A stretch of DNA of 64,000 nt, taken from positions 1,062,501-1,126,500 of the forward strand of contig NZ_OY781882.1 in the NCBI RefSeq assembly GCF_963677125.1, given 5' to 3'. The position numbers and the translations under genes were made by a program. The DNA comes from an uncultured Desulfobacter sp. Lineage in GTDB: Bacteria; Desulfobacterota; Desulfobacteria; Desulfobacterales; Desulfobacteraceae. Shown here piece by piece: positions 35,351 to 42,735 of the stretch. Positions within the stretch are counted from its first letter, which is position 1; each line of letters opens with the position of its first letter. The notes below the pieces were generated by a model that saw only the letters and a program-made list of their open reading frames with translations, was not told the origin of the DNA and did no database searches.

Positions 35351-35381
35351 GCTTCTTAACATGTAATTCATATTAAGAAGC
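35351..35381. repeat. inverted repeat overlapping the small-RNA start
   Basis: GCTTCTTAA (35351-35359) and TTAAGAAGC (35373-35381) form a perfect 9-bp inverted repeat. Its right arm also belongs to the next stem AGAAGCC/GGCTTCT, so the two hairpins exclude each other. It overlaps the putative -10 and start of the + strand RNA and could be an operator. Confidence 0.45.
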
Positions 35382-35397
35382 CCAAGGCTTCTGGGAG

Positions 35398-35437
35398 ATC
35401 CTTAATGGCGGCTACCATTAAGGATTTTCTTTTTTTG
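35398..35437 (+). terminator. Rho-independent terminator
   Basis: Perfect 11-bp stem ATCCTTAATGG / CCATTAAGGAT with loop CGGCTA, followed by TTTTCTTTTTTT. It points rightward, away from the leftward operon. No protein-coding gene precedes it on the + strand, so it presumably ends a small RNA. Confidence 0.7.
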
Positions 35438-35571
35438 GGCGGCTTATTAGCTTAAGATTGACCCTCCGCTAATTTATTTAAGGTTAACTATAACTCTTTC
35501 TTTTCCACCCCTCTTCTCCCATCCTCAAGGTCTGATAATATATATGGTGTAAACTTTGGAATAATCAAAGA

Positions 35572-35600
35572 CATGCATACATAATATGATAGTATGCATG
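35572..35600. promoter_or_regulatory. 9-bp palindromic operator candidate
   Basis: Perfect arms CATGCATAC (35572-35580) and GTATGCATG (35592-35600) with an 11-nt spacer, just downstream of the likely start of the leftward transcript. Size and place fit a repressor site controlling the transfer/replication operon. Confidence 0.45.
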
Positions 35601-35620
35601 AAAGGTATGTAATATCAGCT

Positions 35621-35647
35621 ATAATAGCATTGATATTCGTATGTCAA
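35621..35647 (-). promoter_or_regulatory. leftward promoter candidate for the transfer operon
   Basis: On the minus strand TTGACA (35647-35642) is followed after 15 bp by TATTAT (35626-35621), or at 17 bp by TTATAG. Transcription would begin near 35612 and run through the palindrome at 35572-35600 into the replication-type gene at 35280. A leader of more than 300 nt would overlap the counter-transcribed RNA. Confidence 0.4.
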
Positions 35648-35778
35648 GAAATATTTAATTATTATAATAAAATTAAATAAATAGGGTTTTTCAGTTTTGG
35701 AAAACTTGACCTCTTCGCTTAAAAAATCGCCAGTCACGATTATTTCAACTAATAAATCTTTAAAAACCGTTATTTCCG

Positions 35779-35813
35779 TTTATTTCTCTTTAATAAACTT
35801 TATTTTTCTTTAA
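35779..35813. repeat. AT-rich direct repeats, origin-like
   Basis: TTTATTTCTCTTTAA (35779-35793) and TTTATTTTTCTTTAA (35799-35813) match at 14 of 15 positions, 20 bp apart, in a very AT-rich stretch. Iteron-like spacing next to a replication-type gene suggests a possible origin of vegetative replication. Confidence 0.35.
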
Positions 35814-35870
35814 AAGGCTGAAAATTAACTAAAATAAATGAAAATGAAGATTATTATATGAGGGTAGGGG

Positions 35871-35926
35871 GGCAGGACATGCAAAGTAGGCCCACTTTTT
35901 CAAAGGGGGCTACTTTGCGTCCTGCC
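35871..35926. repeat. long inverted repeat
   Basis: GGCAGGAC-AT-GCAAAGTAGGCCC (35871-35893) pairs with GGGGCTACTTTGC-GTCCTGCC (35906-35926); 20 of 21 stem positions match and the left arm has a 2-nt bulge. It is GC-rich amid AT-rich DNA. It could be a replication hairpin, an oriT stem or a protein-binding cruciform. Confidence 0.55.
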
Positions 35927-35973
35927 TTATTCGCTCTGCTCAACGGAAACTTATTCACTCTGTTCAACGTAAC
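35927..35973. repeat. 23-24 bp tandem repeat
   Basis: Two adjacent copies of TTATTC(G/A)CTCTG(C/T)TCAACG(G/T)AA(A)C at 35927-35950 and 35951-35973, immediately right of the long inverted repeat. The copies are too diverged for recent slippage, which favours a protein-binding role. Confidence 0.5.
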
Positions 35974-36495
35974 AAGCTAAAATTCTTAAAAAACATTTGC
36001 GTATCAACAGAAGACCGATCATAATAGGTTACCCCATGAGAAGCCTTTTGTTGCCATTCTTGAGTGTCTGAGGAGTGGCTTCTATGCTTGTATTTTTAAC
36101 CGCCACCTCTTGTGATAAAAAAATTTTATTGAAGTCCACGATTATAAAATTTTTTGGTCGGTTTTTTTGAAGGATTTTATATCGACAAGCATCGCTTGCT
36201 GTTTAAAAACCTATGTATGGATTGTAATGAGTGAAATAATTAGGCTTAGGTGAAATTTTTGTAACTCCATAACAAATCGTTATAAATATTAATTTTTGTT
36301 TATACCAAATTATTTAGTTCTATTGAAACAGCTTATTTATAGGTGTTTGGGACCGATGGCACCTTGGCATAAAATCCTAATAACTTGAATTATTACTATT
36401 TGGTATGAATTCTGCTGTATGGGGTGTTTACATGGCTTTAATGCTTTGCAGTGTATTGATTTAACAAATTTTTTGAGACGTTACATATTTTTACG

Positions 36496-36879
36496 ATGGA
36501 ATCTGAAATCACTGAACTTTTGGAGGTCCTTTATGTCGCTTTAAAGACAATTGAAACGTCAGTTGATGAAGACTCCCCGGATCTCAGCCATGATGACAGG
36601 GAAAGATTTGTAGATATCCAATTAAAATTTGATAGTGTTGCTAAATTGTTCAATTATCAACCATTTAATGGTCGGGATTTTTTAAGAGCAGTGAATATAG
36701 TCAAGAATAGTGGTTATGCTTCAATTTCGGAATTATCCAGGAAACTGGGAATTATTTACAAACAATCCGTAGAGATGATTAATGAAATGGAACGACAGGG
36801 AATTGTCAAGACTCTTGATCAGGAAAAGCCCGCTAAAGGTATTAGAGCTTATAATTATGGTCATAAGCAAAACGAATAG
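36496..36879 (+). CDS. free-standing FtsK-gamma-like winged-helix protein
   Basis: A 127-aa protein. Residues 62-118 (FLRAVNIVKNSGYASISEL, RKLGIIYKQSVEMINEME, RQGIVKT) match the layout of the FtsK gamma domain, the winged helix that reads KOPS sequences and activates XerD. The rest of FtsK (membrane and motor parts) is absent; the N-terminal ~55 residues are helical and acidic. It lies 126 bp before an XerC/D-type gene on the same strand. It might be a dedicated activator or a simple DNA-binding regulator. The start is uncertain because the ribosome site is weak. Confidence 0.65.
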   Translation: MESEITELLEVLYVALKTIETSVDEDSPDLSHDDRERFVDIQLKFDSVAKLFNYQPFNGRDFLRAVNIVKNSGYASISELSRKLGIIYKQSVEMINEMERQGIVKTLDQEKPAKGIRAYNYGHKQNE

Positions 36880-37005
36880 TATTTATTTCCAGGCTTTGGG
36901 TATGTTTCCTTTAATGTCACCGGGCTGCCAGCCACCCACATACCGCCTTCGGCGCTTGTGAACACTCTGCTCTGAAACATAAGACTTGTGCAGGAATAGA
37001 TTGTT

Positions 37006-37902
37006 ATGATTCTTGATGACTATCTGATTATTCTGGAAGCTGAAAAAGGGTATTCTGCCCATACGCGTCGTGCCTATTTTACGGATATCAAAAGCTTTAT
37101 CCTGTTTTATCTGGATACCTGCAACTGCCGGGATGAAAACTGGCAAGAGGCCTTTGAAAAAACGGCCCAACAAGTCGACAAGATGATCGTGCGCAGATAT
37201 CTTGCCGCCCAGACTGCCTTAAAAAAAAGTAAAAAAACCCTTTCAAGGCGTCTATCCGCATTAAAATCTTTTTTTAATTACCTGGTCAGATCAGGGCTCA
37301 TCACGCTAAATCCTGCTGATGCCATCCCTTTTCCAAAACTTGAGAAAGCCCTTCCCAAGGCCATGGAAATTGATGATATTTTCAGGCTGTTGGACACCAT
37401 GAAAAGAGATACCTGGATGGACAGACGCAATTTTGCCATGTTTGAGACCTTTTATTCTACGGGCATGAGAATCGGTGAGCTTCACATGCTCAATATCCAG
37501 GATATTGATTTTAATGCCGGACTGATCCGGGTACTGGGCAAGGGAAACAAAACGCGCATCATACCAGTGGGCAAAAGTGCCCTTGATGCCATCCAAACCT
37601 ACCGGGCTGATCTTAAGAAAAAATACTCGGCCGTATTTTTAAATAAAAATTTTGGAAGGCTTGGTAGGCGATCCATTCGACGTATTATGGATCAGGTGGT
37701 CTTGGAATGCGGGTTAGGCTTAAAAATATCCCCCCACACCTTACGGCATACCTTTGCCACCCATATGTTGGATTCCGGTGCAGATCTTCGAGGTATCCAG
37801 GAAATATTGGGCCATGCCAGCCTGTCTACCACCCAGGTGTACACTCATGTGAGCATGGATCGCCTAATGGCGGTGTACGACAAAGCCCATCCACGAAACT
37901 AA
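37006..37902 (+). CDS. XerC/XerD-type tyrosine recombinase
   Basis: A 298-aa recombinase with the full two-domain layout: SAM-like core-binding domain (about 1-100) and catalytic domain (120-298). Active-site residues R155 (TGMRIGELH), K179, H244 and R247 (SPHTLRHTF), H270 (LGHASLSTTQ) and Y279 (VYTHV) are all present. Length and motifs are those of chromosomal XerC/D, but no xer neighbours (hslVU, dapF) are here. It could be the element's own integrase, or a single-Xer system acting at dif. A perfect 12-bp tandem repeat follows the gene. Confidence 0.9.
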   Translation: MILDDYLIILEAEKGYSAHTRRAYFTDIKSFILFYLDTCNCRDENWQEAFEKTAQQVDKMIVRRYLAAQTALKKSKKTLSRRLSALKSFFNYLVRSGLITLNPADAIPFPKLEKALPKAMEIDDIFRLLDTMKRDTWMDRRNFAMFETFYSTGMRIGELHMLNIQDIDFNAGLIRVLGKGNKTRIIPVGKSALDAIQTYRADLKKKYSAVFLNKNFGRLGRRSIRRIMDQVVLECGLGLKISPHTLRHTFATHMLDSGADLRGIQEILGHASLSTTQVYTHVSMDRLMAVYDKAHPRN

Positions 37903-37914
37903 ATGCTTTCCCAA

Positions 37915-37938
37915 TTTTAGATCATGTTTTAGATCATG
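37915..37938. repeat. perfect 12-bp tandem repeat after the recombinase gene
   Basis: TTTTAGATCATG occurs twice back to back (37915-37926, 37927-37938), 12 bp after the XerC-type stop and reaching into the convergent res stop codon. It could be a recombinase arm site, a footprint of integration, or chance slippage. Confidence 0.45.
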
Positions 37939-40900
37939 GATTGACAATACCAACGCCAACAATATCCATTAATTTTCCATAACTATCTACGACATCATAT
38001 GTCACATTCTTCGGATTTATTTTCCTGTTTATTTCATCAAAAAATTTGCGGGCACATTCGATTTTTGTTTTTTCAATTTCACGAAGTTCCATGGTGGACA
38101 TGGAGCCTTTGGTTTCCGCTACAAAATAAACATGCTTAACGGTGCCTTCTTTAAAAGAGATGGCCCAGTCAGGGTTATAGTTACCAACCGGTGTGGGAAT
38201 TGAAAACCCTTTTGGCAATTTGGCATAAACGACTACTTCGGAGCTGGTATCAAGCTCCTGAACAAATGTTCGCTCTGTTTTTGAGTCGGTTATGACATAA
38301 TCATAAATGTGTCTTTTAAGGGGATCTCCAGCTTTGCTGAAATCCTGTTTGTTTTGTCCTTCTGTAAAAATGTCAATGTCATGGGTTTCGGTTATGGCAT
38401 CGTAGCTTAAGTGTTCAATGATGACGGTGGCCTTCTGTTCTTGAATCAGGCGTATCGATTCGGAAATAAAATTTTCCGGATTTGTTTTAAATTGTGCAAA
38501 TACCGGTTTTTCAATGCTTATTAGAATTTTTGTGACGGTTTTTCTTGTTAACTGAACGCTTTCTGCCACTTTGCCGATCAAGTCGTATTTTACGGCTGAA
38601 TGAATCGAACGGGTGTTATATTCAGTGGACGTTTCTTTCACCTTAAAGCTGTTTCCGGATGTCACCTGCTCATAGCTGATACCATCCGTCTGCTCTCCTC
38701 TTTGAACGGTATATTGAAGAGGTGTTACCCGCAGTCCTTTATTGAGCGCCTGAATACACTTGTCAATCAATTCCGCACTGTCAAAATGTACACTATAGGC
38801 GGCCTTACGATTGATTCTGCTCCAGAGTTCTTTGAACTCCTTTTTTTCAAAGTTATCGTTTAGCGGATTTGTTTTTGCACCACGATCATCTTCTATTTGA
38901 GGCAGCTTACCATCGCTGTAAACGTTTTCTATTAACTGAAATATTTGGTCTCTATATGGCTGAAGATCATCAGGCAGCGGTGCAAGCGTCTCATCTTTCA
39001 CAGCATCAAGATAAGCCTGCGCAACATGATCATTGTCATCGGTGTAATCATTTTTAACCAGATACCTGTAAATCTGCTTGGCCATTTGAGGTGTCACTTC
39101 AACAGCCTTGCCATCAACACTCATTACCTTGCCTGTAAAATACGCTTCATCCGCTACTCGTGGCCTTTCAGACAATGATTCGCTGATATCTTTTTGCAAA
39201 GCGGAAACAAAATCCTTGTAGCTTTCACTGGCAACGACCGTCAAAATATTTGTCTGATGAACTGTTGCCGGATTATCCTGGCGGTCTCCCAGCTGGTTAA
39301 CTGCGATACGAAGCCCCCGGCCAACCTCCTGCCTGCGAGAGATAGTATTGTCACTGTGTTTCAAGGTGCAAATGACAAATACATTGGGGTTGTCCCATCC
39401 TTCACGCAGGGCTGAATGGGAAAAGATAAAACGGGTGGGTTCTTTAAATGAAAGCAGCCGCTCTTTGTTTTTCAAAATCAGGTCATAGGCACTTTGGTCC
39501 GTACTTTCTACCCGTTCACTTTTTGCAGCCTTTAACGCATCAACCATTTTTCCTTTTTTATCTATGGAAAAATAACCGTTATGGGTCTGCCCCACCGGAA
39601 TAGCGTCCAGATACTTTTTGTAGTCTTCGTTCAGGAACATATCCTGCTTTAGTTCATTTATCGCGTCTTGGTATTCCTCTTCAAATATTTTGGCATATTC
39701 GCCGCCTTCTTCACCTGCATCTGTGTAAACACGGTATTTGGCAACCTCATCAATAAAGAATAGCGTGAGTACCTTGATCCCCTGCTGATAAAGAACCAGT
39801 TCTTTTTCAAGGTGGGCTTTAATGGCTTCGCGTATCTGAATCCTTCGAAGCGTTGCCTCGTTTATATCCCCGGTTGCTTCTCCTGCCTGTAGTTGATGGC
39901 CGTTTGTAAACTCAACCGTGTCTGTAATGCCGTTGATATCAGAAATAACAAACCCTTTATATTGGTCCAGTTCGCCGGAAAGATCGTATAGATTGTCGCC
40001 TTTTTTAATTTTGCGGATTGTTTTTTTGATTCCGCTGTTCTGTTTGATCTCAATTTCCATTCTGGCAATCGGTGCCTGCTTGGATAACTCAACGGCTTCC
40101 AGGTAGAGATAGGCGTTGGTTCCTGAAAGGCCTTTGACGGAAATGCCTCTGACAGCAATCTTTTTGACCAGCTTTTGGTTATATGCATCCAGGGCATCAA
40201 GCCTGTGAATTTTATTGTGCTGGGTTTTGTGGGTGGCTGAGTATCGCAAAATAAATAATGGATTAAACTCCTTGAGCGACGCCAGTGTTTTTGCCCCTTC
40301 CATCTTTTGGGGCTCATCCAGGATCAGGATGGGACGATTGGCTTTAATCACATCAATGGGGCGGCGGCTCTGAAAATCATCAAGCTCTTCATAGATTCGG
40401 CGGTTATCTTTGCCCCTGGCATTAAACGCCTGAACATTGATGATCATCACATTGATCCCGGCATCCGAAGAAAAGCTCTCAAGGTTATGGAGTTGCTTGG
40501 AGTTGTAAATAAAAAATTTGGCTTTCTTGTTGTATGTTTCTTGAAAGTGTTCTGCCGTGATCTCCAACGACTTATAGACACCTTCCCGTATAGCGATGCT
40601 GGGCACTACAATTATAAATTTAGTCCAGCCGAAACGCTTATTCATTTCAAAAATGGTTTTTATATAGCAATAGGTTTTCCCTGTTCCGGTCTCCATCTCC
40701 ACGTCAAGGTTTAATGATGATACCTTGTTTTTGATCAGGCTCGGGGATTGCGGCAGATTCTGAAGACGCTGTGCCTCCTGGATATTTTGAAGAATCTGCT
40801 GTTCAGTGAGAATAATATCTCCATTTTTAAAGCCTGAATCTTCAAACATTTCCATTTGTTTTGATTTTGAAATACCAGGATCAATGCGATAACTGATGCC

Positions 40901-40987
40901 GGTCGTGTTTGGCCGCCCGTTAAAACAATCCACAACAGATTCAACGGCGAGTGTCTGATAAGCCTGCTTTTTAAATTTTAGCTTCAT
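37934..40987 (-). CDS. res: type III restriction enzyme, Res subunit
   Basis: A 1017-aa ATP-dependent restriction subunit. Superfamily 2 motor: Walker A METGTGKT (98-105), DEAD-like LILDEPQKM, LRYSATHK, and RQEVGRGLRIAV. The C-terminal nuclease (about 925-990) shows NYNPDWAI...FVAETKGS, the D...ExK arrangement. It pairs with Mod (42736-44613), translocating and cutting when two head-to-head unmethylated sites meet. A regulatory-looking 269-bp gap precedes it, so it may be transcribed separately from mod. Confidence 0.92.
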   Translation of the reverse strand: MKLKFKKQAYQTLAVESVVDCFNGRPNTTGISYRIDPGISKSKQMEMFEDSGFKNGDIILTEQQILQNIQEAQRLQNLPQSPSLIKNKVSSLNLDVEMETGTGKTYCYIKTIFEMNKRFGWTKFIIVVPSIAIREGVYKSLEITAEHFQETYNKKAKFFIYNSKQLHNLESFSSDAGINVMIINVQAFNARGKDNRRIYEELDDFQSRRPIDVIKANRPILILDEPQKMEGAKTLASLKEFNPLFILRYSATHKTQHNKIHRLDALDAYNQKLVKKIAVRGISVKGLSGTNAYLYLEAVELSKQAPIARMEIEIKQNSGIKKTIRKIKKGDNLYDLSGELDQYKGFVISDINGITDTVEFTNGHQLQAGEATGDINEATLRRIQIREAIKAHLEKELVLYQQGIKVLTLFFIDEVAKYRVYTDAGEEGGEYAKIFEEEYQDAINELKQDMFLNEDYKKYLDAIPVGQTHNGYFSIDKKGKMVDALKAAKSERVESTDQSAYDLILKNKERLLSFKEPTRFIFSHSALREGWDNPNVFVICTLKHSDNTISRRQEVGRGLRIAVNQLGDRQDNPATVHQTNILTVVASESYKDFVSALQKDISESLSERPRVADEAYFTGKVMSVDGKAVEVTPQMAKQIYRYLVKNDYTDDNDHVAQAYLDAVKDETLAPLPDDLQPYRDQIFQLIENVYSDGKLPQIEDDRGAKTNPLNDNFEKKEFKELWSRINRKAAYSVHFDSAELIDKCIQALNKGLRVTPLQYTVQRGEQTDGISYEQVTSGNSFKVKETSTEYNTRSIHSAVKYDLIGKVAESVQLTRKTVTKILISIEKPVFAQFKTNPENFISESIRLIQEQKATVIIEHLSYDAITETHDIDIFTEGQNKQDFSKAGDPLKRHIYDYVITDSKTERTFVQELDTSSEVVVYAKLPKGFSIPTPVGNYNPDWAISFKEGTVKHVYFVAETKGSMSTMELREIEKTKIECARKFFDEINRKINPKNVTYDVVDSYGKLMDIVGVGIVNP

Positions 40988-41256
40988 TTTAAGTCACTTA
41001 GCATATTTTATTCTGCATTTATTCTGCAAAACATCTATTTTATTCTGCAATTTTCCATTAGGCCGCCTTTTTTAGAGTCCACATTTGAAAAGGCCTGTTT
41101 ATTGAGTTCGGATTTCATAACTATCCTGTTTAAAGACAATAGTCAGTCAAACAACGATCAAACAATTTGCATAGAGCCAATAGGCTGATATAAAAAGCAT
41201 TTCGTGATTTTCCCTGTCAACAATCTCCGGCATAGTCAAACAACAGTCAAACATTT
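40988..41256. promoter_or_regulatory. repeat-rich leader upstream of res
   Basis: This gap holds three direct copies of TTTATTCTGCA (41007-41017, 41018-41028, 41039-41049) right before the res start. A pair of 20-bp repeats, AGTCAAACAAC(GA/AG)TCAAACA, lies at 41145-41164 and 41234-41253. The 11 and 21 bp offsets place sites on the same DNA face. They probably control res expression; the identity of the binding protein is unknown. Confidence 0.45.
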
Positions 41257-42720
41257 TTAACTCCTTGCCCATACTGGAATATACTTTCTGGCTTTTGCCC
41301 CTACTGTTTCATCATAGATACAGATAAGCCCAGCTTGAATAGCGTCATTTATAATGCGAGATGCCATGGCTACATTTTTCGTTGCGATTCCAAAACGTTT
41401 CCGTAGACTGGCGTTTGTCATATAGTCCCGTTCTATATATTTGAGGCAGGCGTGAAAATAACATGCTCTTAAACGATCCTGTTTTGTCAGGTTTTTAAGT
41501 TTACGATGTGAAAACAATATTGACCTGGTAAAATCGGTTGGTGCTTCAAATATTGGTGCCGGCAACTGATTAAGCTCTATTTCAAATACCACCTTGTCTA
41601 TTCCAGAACCCCGCTCCTCACAAATCCCGAGTCTGCGCATTAGAGAAGCAAGTTTTTCGTTTCTTGATTTTGGCGGTGTATCCAGAAAACGTTCGATACT
41701 GACAAGAGGTTCTCCTGGATTTGAGATTTCTATCCTGCTTGCAAACAACTCCACCATAACGGCGGAACCTGTTGCAAAAAAATCCTGATGAATCAATGCA
41801 TTGGCAACCAATTCACGAATTGCCAACTCAGGAAACATACTCACTGTTTTTCTAATTGGTGAGTCAAGCCTCTCCTCAGTGGGAATAAGGGTCATGATAA
41901 AATCAATCAGCCCTTTAAACCCGCTTGCGTATCCTTTACTGCCAACATGTTCACGAATGGTTTTGATTTTATTATCACCTTCATACTGAATGACACGAAT
42001 GGATTTTCTTTTCAGGGAAGGAAAGTCTGCAAGGTCCTTGGCAAATAAAATTGCACCCAGATTAGTGATGTTGTATTCTCCTGCATCATTTTTGTTAATA
42101 AGCTCATCTTGTTCCAATACGCTTAAAATGGCCTGATGACCATCTGGCACCGGTTGTTTTAACAGTTCAAAATATGATGGATAATCCAGTCGTTCCAGCA
42201 CAAGACTCCCTTGAAGCCTGTCTTGTGCATGCAAGGATTCAAAGGGTGTTTTATCAAGAATCCGCCAGAGCTCACGCTCCTTTTCAGGAAAATCTTTTAA
42301 TTTTTTACGATAAGAACCTATACGGATCAGTTTTTCATTTTGAAAAACAGTTGGATGCTTTGAAGCCGCAGGTATTTCCAGAATAACAACAGTTTTATTA
42401 TCTATCTCAAATTTACGGAACCTGAAATTCAATTTTGGTTCTAACCGCTGAAGCAGCCAGCTTTCAAGTTCTTCATTGCCAACTTTTTGAGTAAAAGGAT
42501 TAAAGGTTGTTCCGATGATATCATGGGTACTGTCATCCACACCCCAAACAACATAGCCGGTGGATTTCCCAAGCAACGCCGCTGAATTTGATAATGCCGA
42601 TAAATAGCTGCCGATATCTTCTTTATTTGAATTATTGTGTTTAAATTCAAGCCATCCCTGCTCTTTAGAAAGCTTTCTAAGTTCATGCACAAGGCTGGTA
42701 AGATATTCATAATTATCCAT
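41257..42720 (-). CDS. AlbA_2 (Schlafen-like) / HATPase RecG-related protein
   Basis: A 487-aa protein with an AlbA_2-type nucleic-acid-binding domain (about 15-145: EQGWLEFKHNNSNKEDIGSYL, GYVVWGVDDSTHDIIGT) and a HATPase_c_4-type region (about 285-390: LVANALIHQDFFATGSAVMVE, RIEISNPGEPL, GICEERGSGIDKVV). A winged helix ends the protein. Such proteins are annotated as transcriptional regulators or divergent AAA/RecG-related. Lying between mod and res, it may regulate the type III system or be a defence factor of its own. Confidence 0.8.
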   Translation of the reverse strand: MDNYEYLTSLVHELRKLSKEQGWLEFKHNNSNKEDIGSYLSALSNSAALLGKSTGYVVWGVDDSTHDIIGTTFNPFTQKVGNEELESWLLQRLEPKLNFRFRKFEIDNKTVVILEIPAASKHPTVFQNEKLIRIGSYRKKLKDFPEKERELWRILDKTPFESLHAQDRLQGSLVLERLDYPSYFELLKQPVPDGHQAILSVLEQDELINKNDAGEYNITNLGAILFAKDLADFPSLKRKSIRVIQYEGDNKIKTIREHVGSKGYASGFKGLIDFIMTLIPTEERLDSPIRKTVSMFPELAIRELVANALIHQDFFATGSAVMVELFASRIEISNPGEPLVSIERFLDTPPKSRNEKLASLMRRLGICEERGSGIDKVVFEIELNQLPAPIFEAPTDFTRSILFSHRKLKNLTKQDRLRACYFHACLKYIERDYMTNASLRKRFGIATKNVAMASRIINDAIQAGLICIYDETVGAKARKYIPVWARS

Positions 42721-42735
42721 TATTAAATTTCCATC

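Larger units (their letters stand above)
35326..35437 (+). ncRNA. candidate small counter-transcribed RNA with terminator
   Basis: A + strand promoter candidate (TTGACA 35326-35331, 17 bp, TAGCTT 35349-35354) would start an RNA near 35361. It ends at a perfect 11-bp stem (35398-35408 with 35415-35425, 6-nt loop) followed by a T-rich tract to 35437, giving about 75-80 nt. A second stem, AGAAGCC/GGCTTCT (35376-35392), precedes it. The RNA would be antisense to the leader of the replication-type gene on the minus strand, as for plasmid copy-control RNAs. The terminator is strong; the promoter and the RNA itself are inference. Confidence 0.4.
35281..36495. other. gene-free control region upstream of the transfer operon
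   Basis: A 1.2 kb AT-rich stretch with no supported gene between two divergent transcription units. It contains a small-RNA-like unit with terminator, a minus-strand promoter with a downstream palindrome, AT-rich direct repeats, a long inverted repeat and a 24-bp tandem repeat, each listed separately. The part from about 36000 to 36495 shows nothing convincing. Overall it resembles a plasmid origin and copy-control region. Confidence 0.55.
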
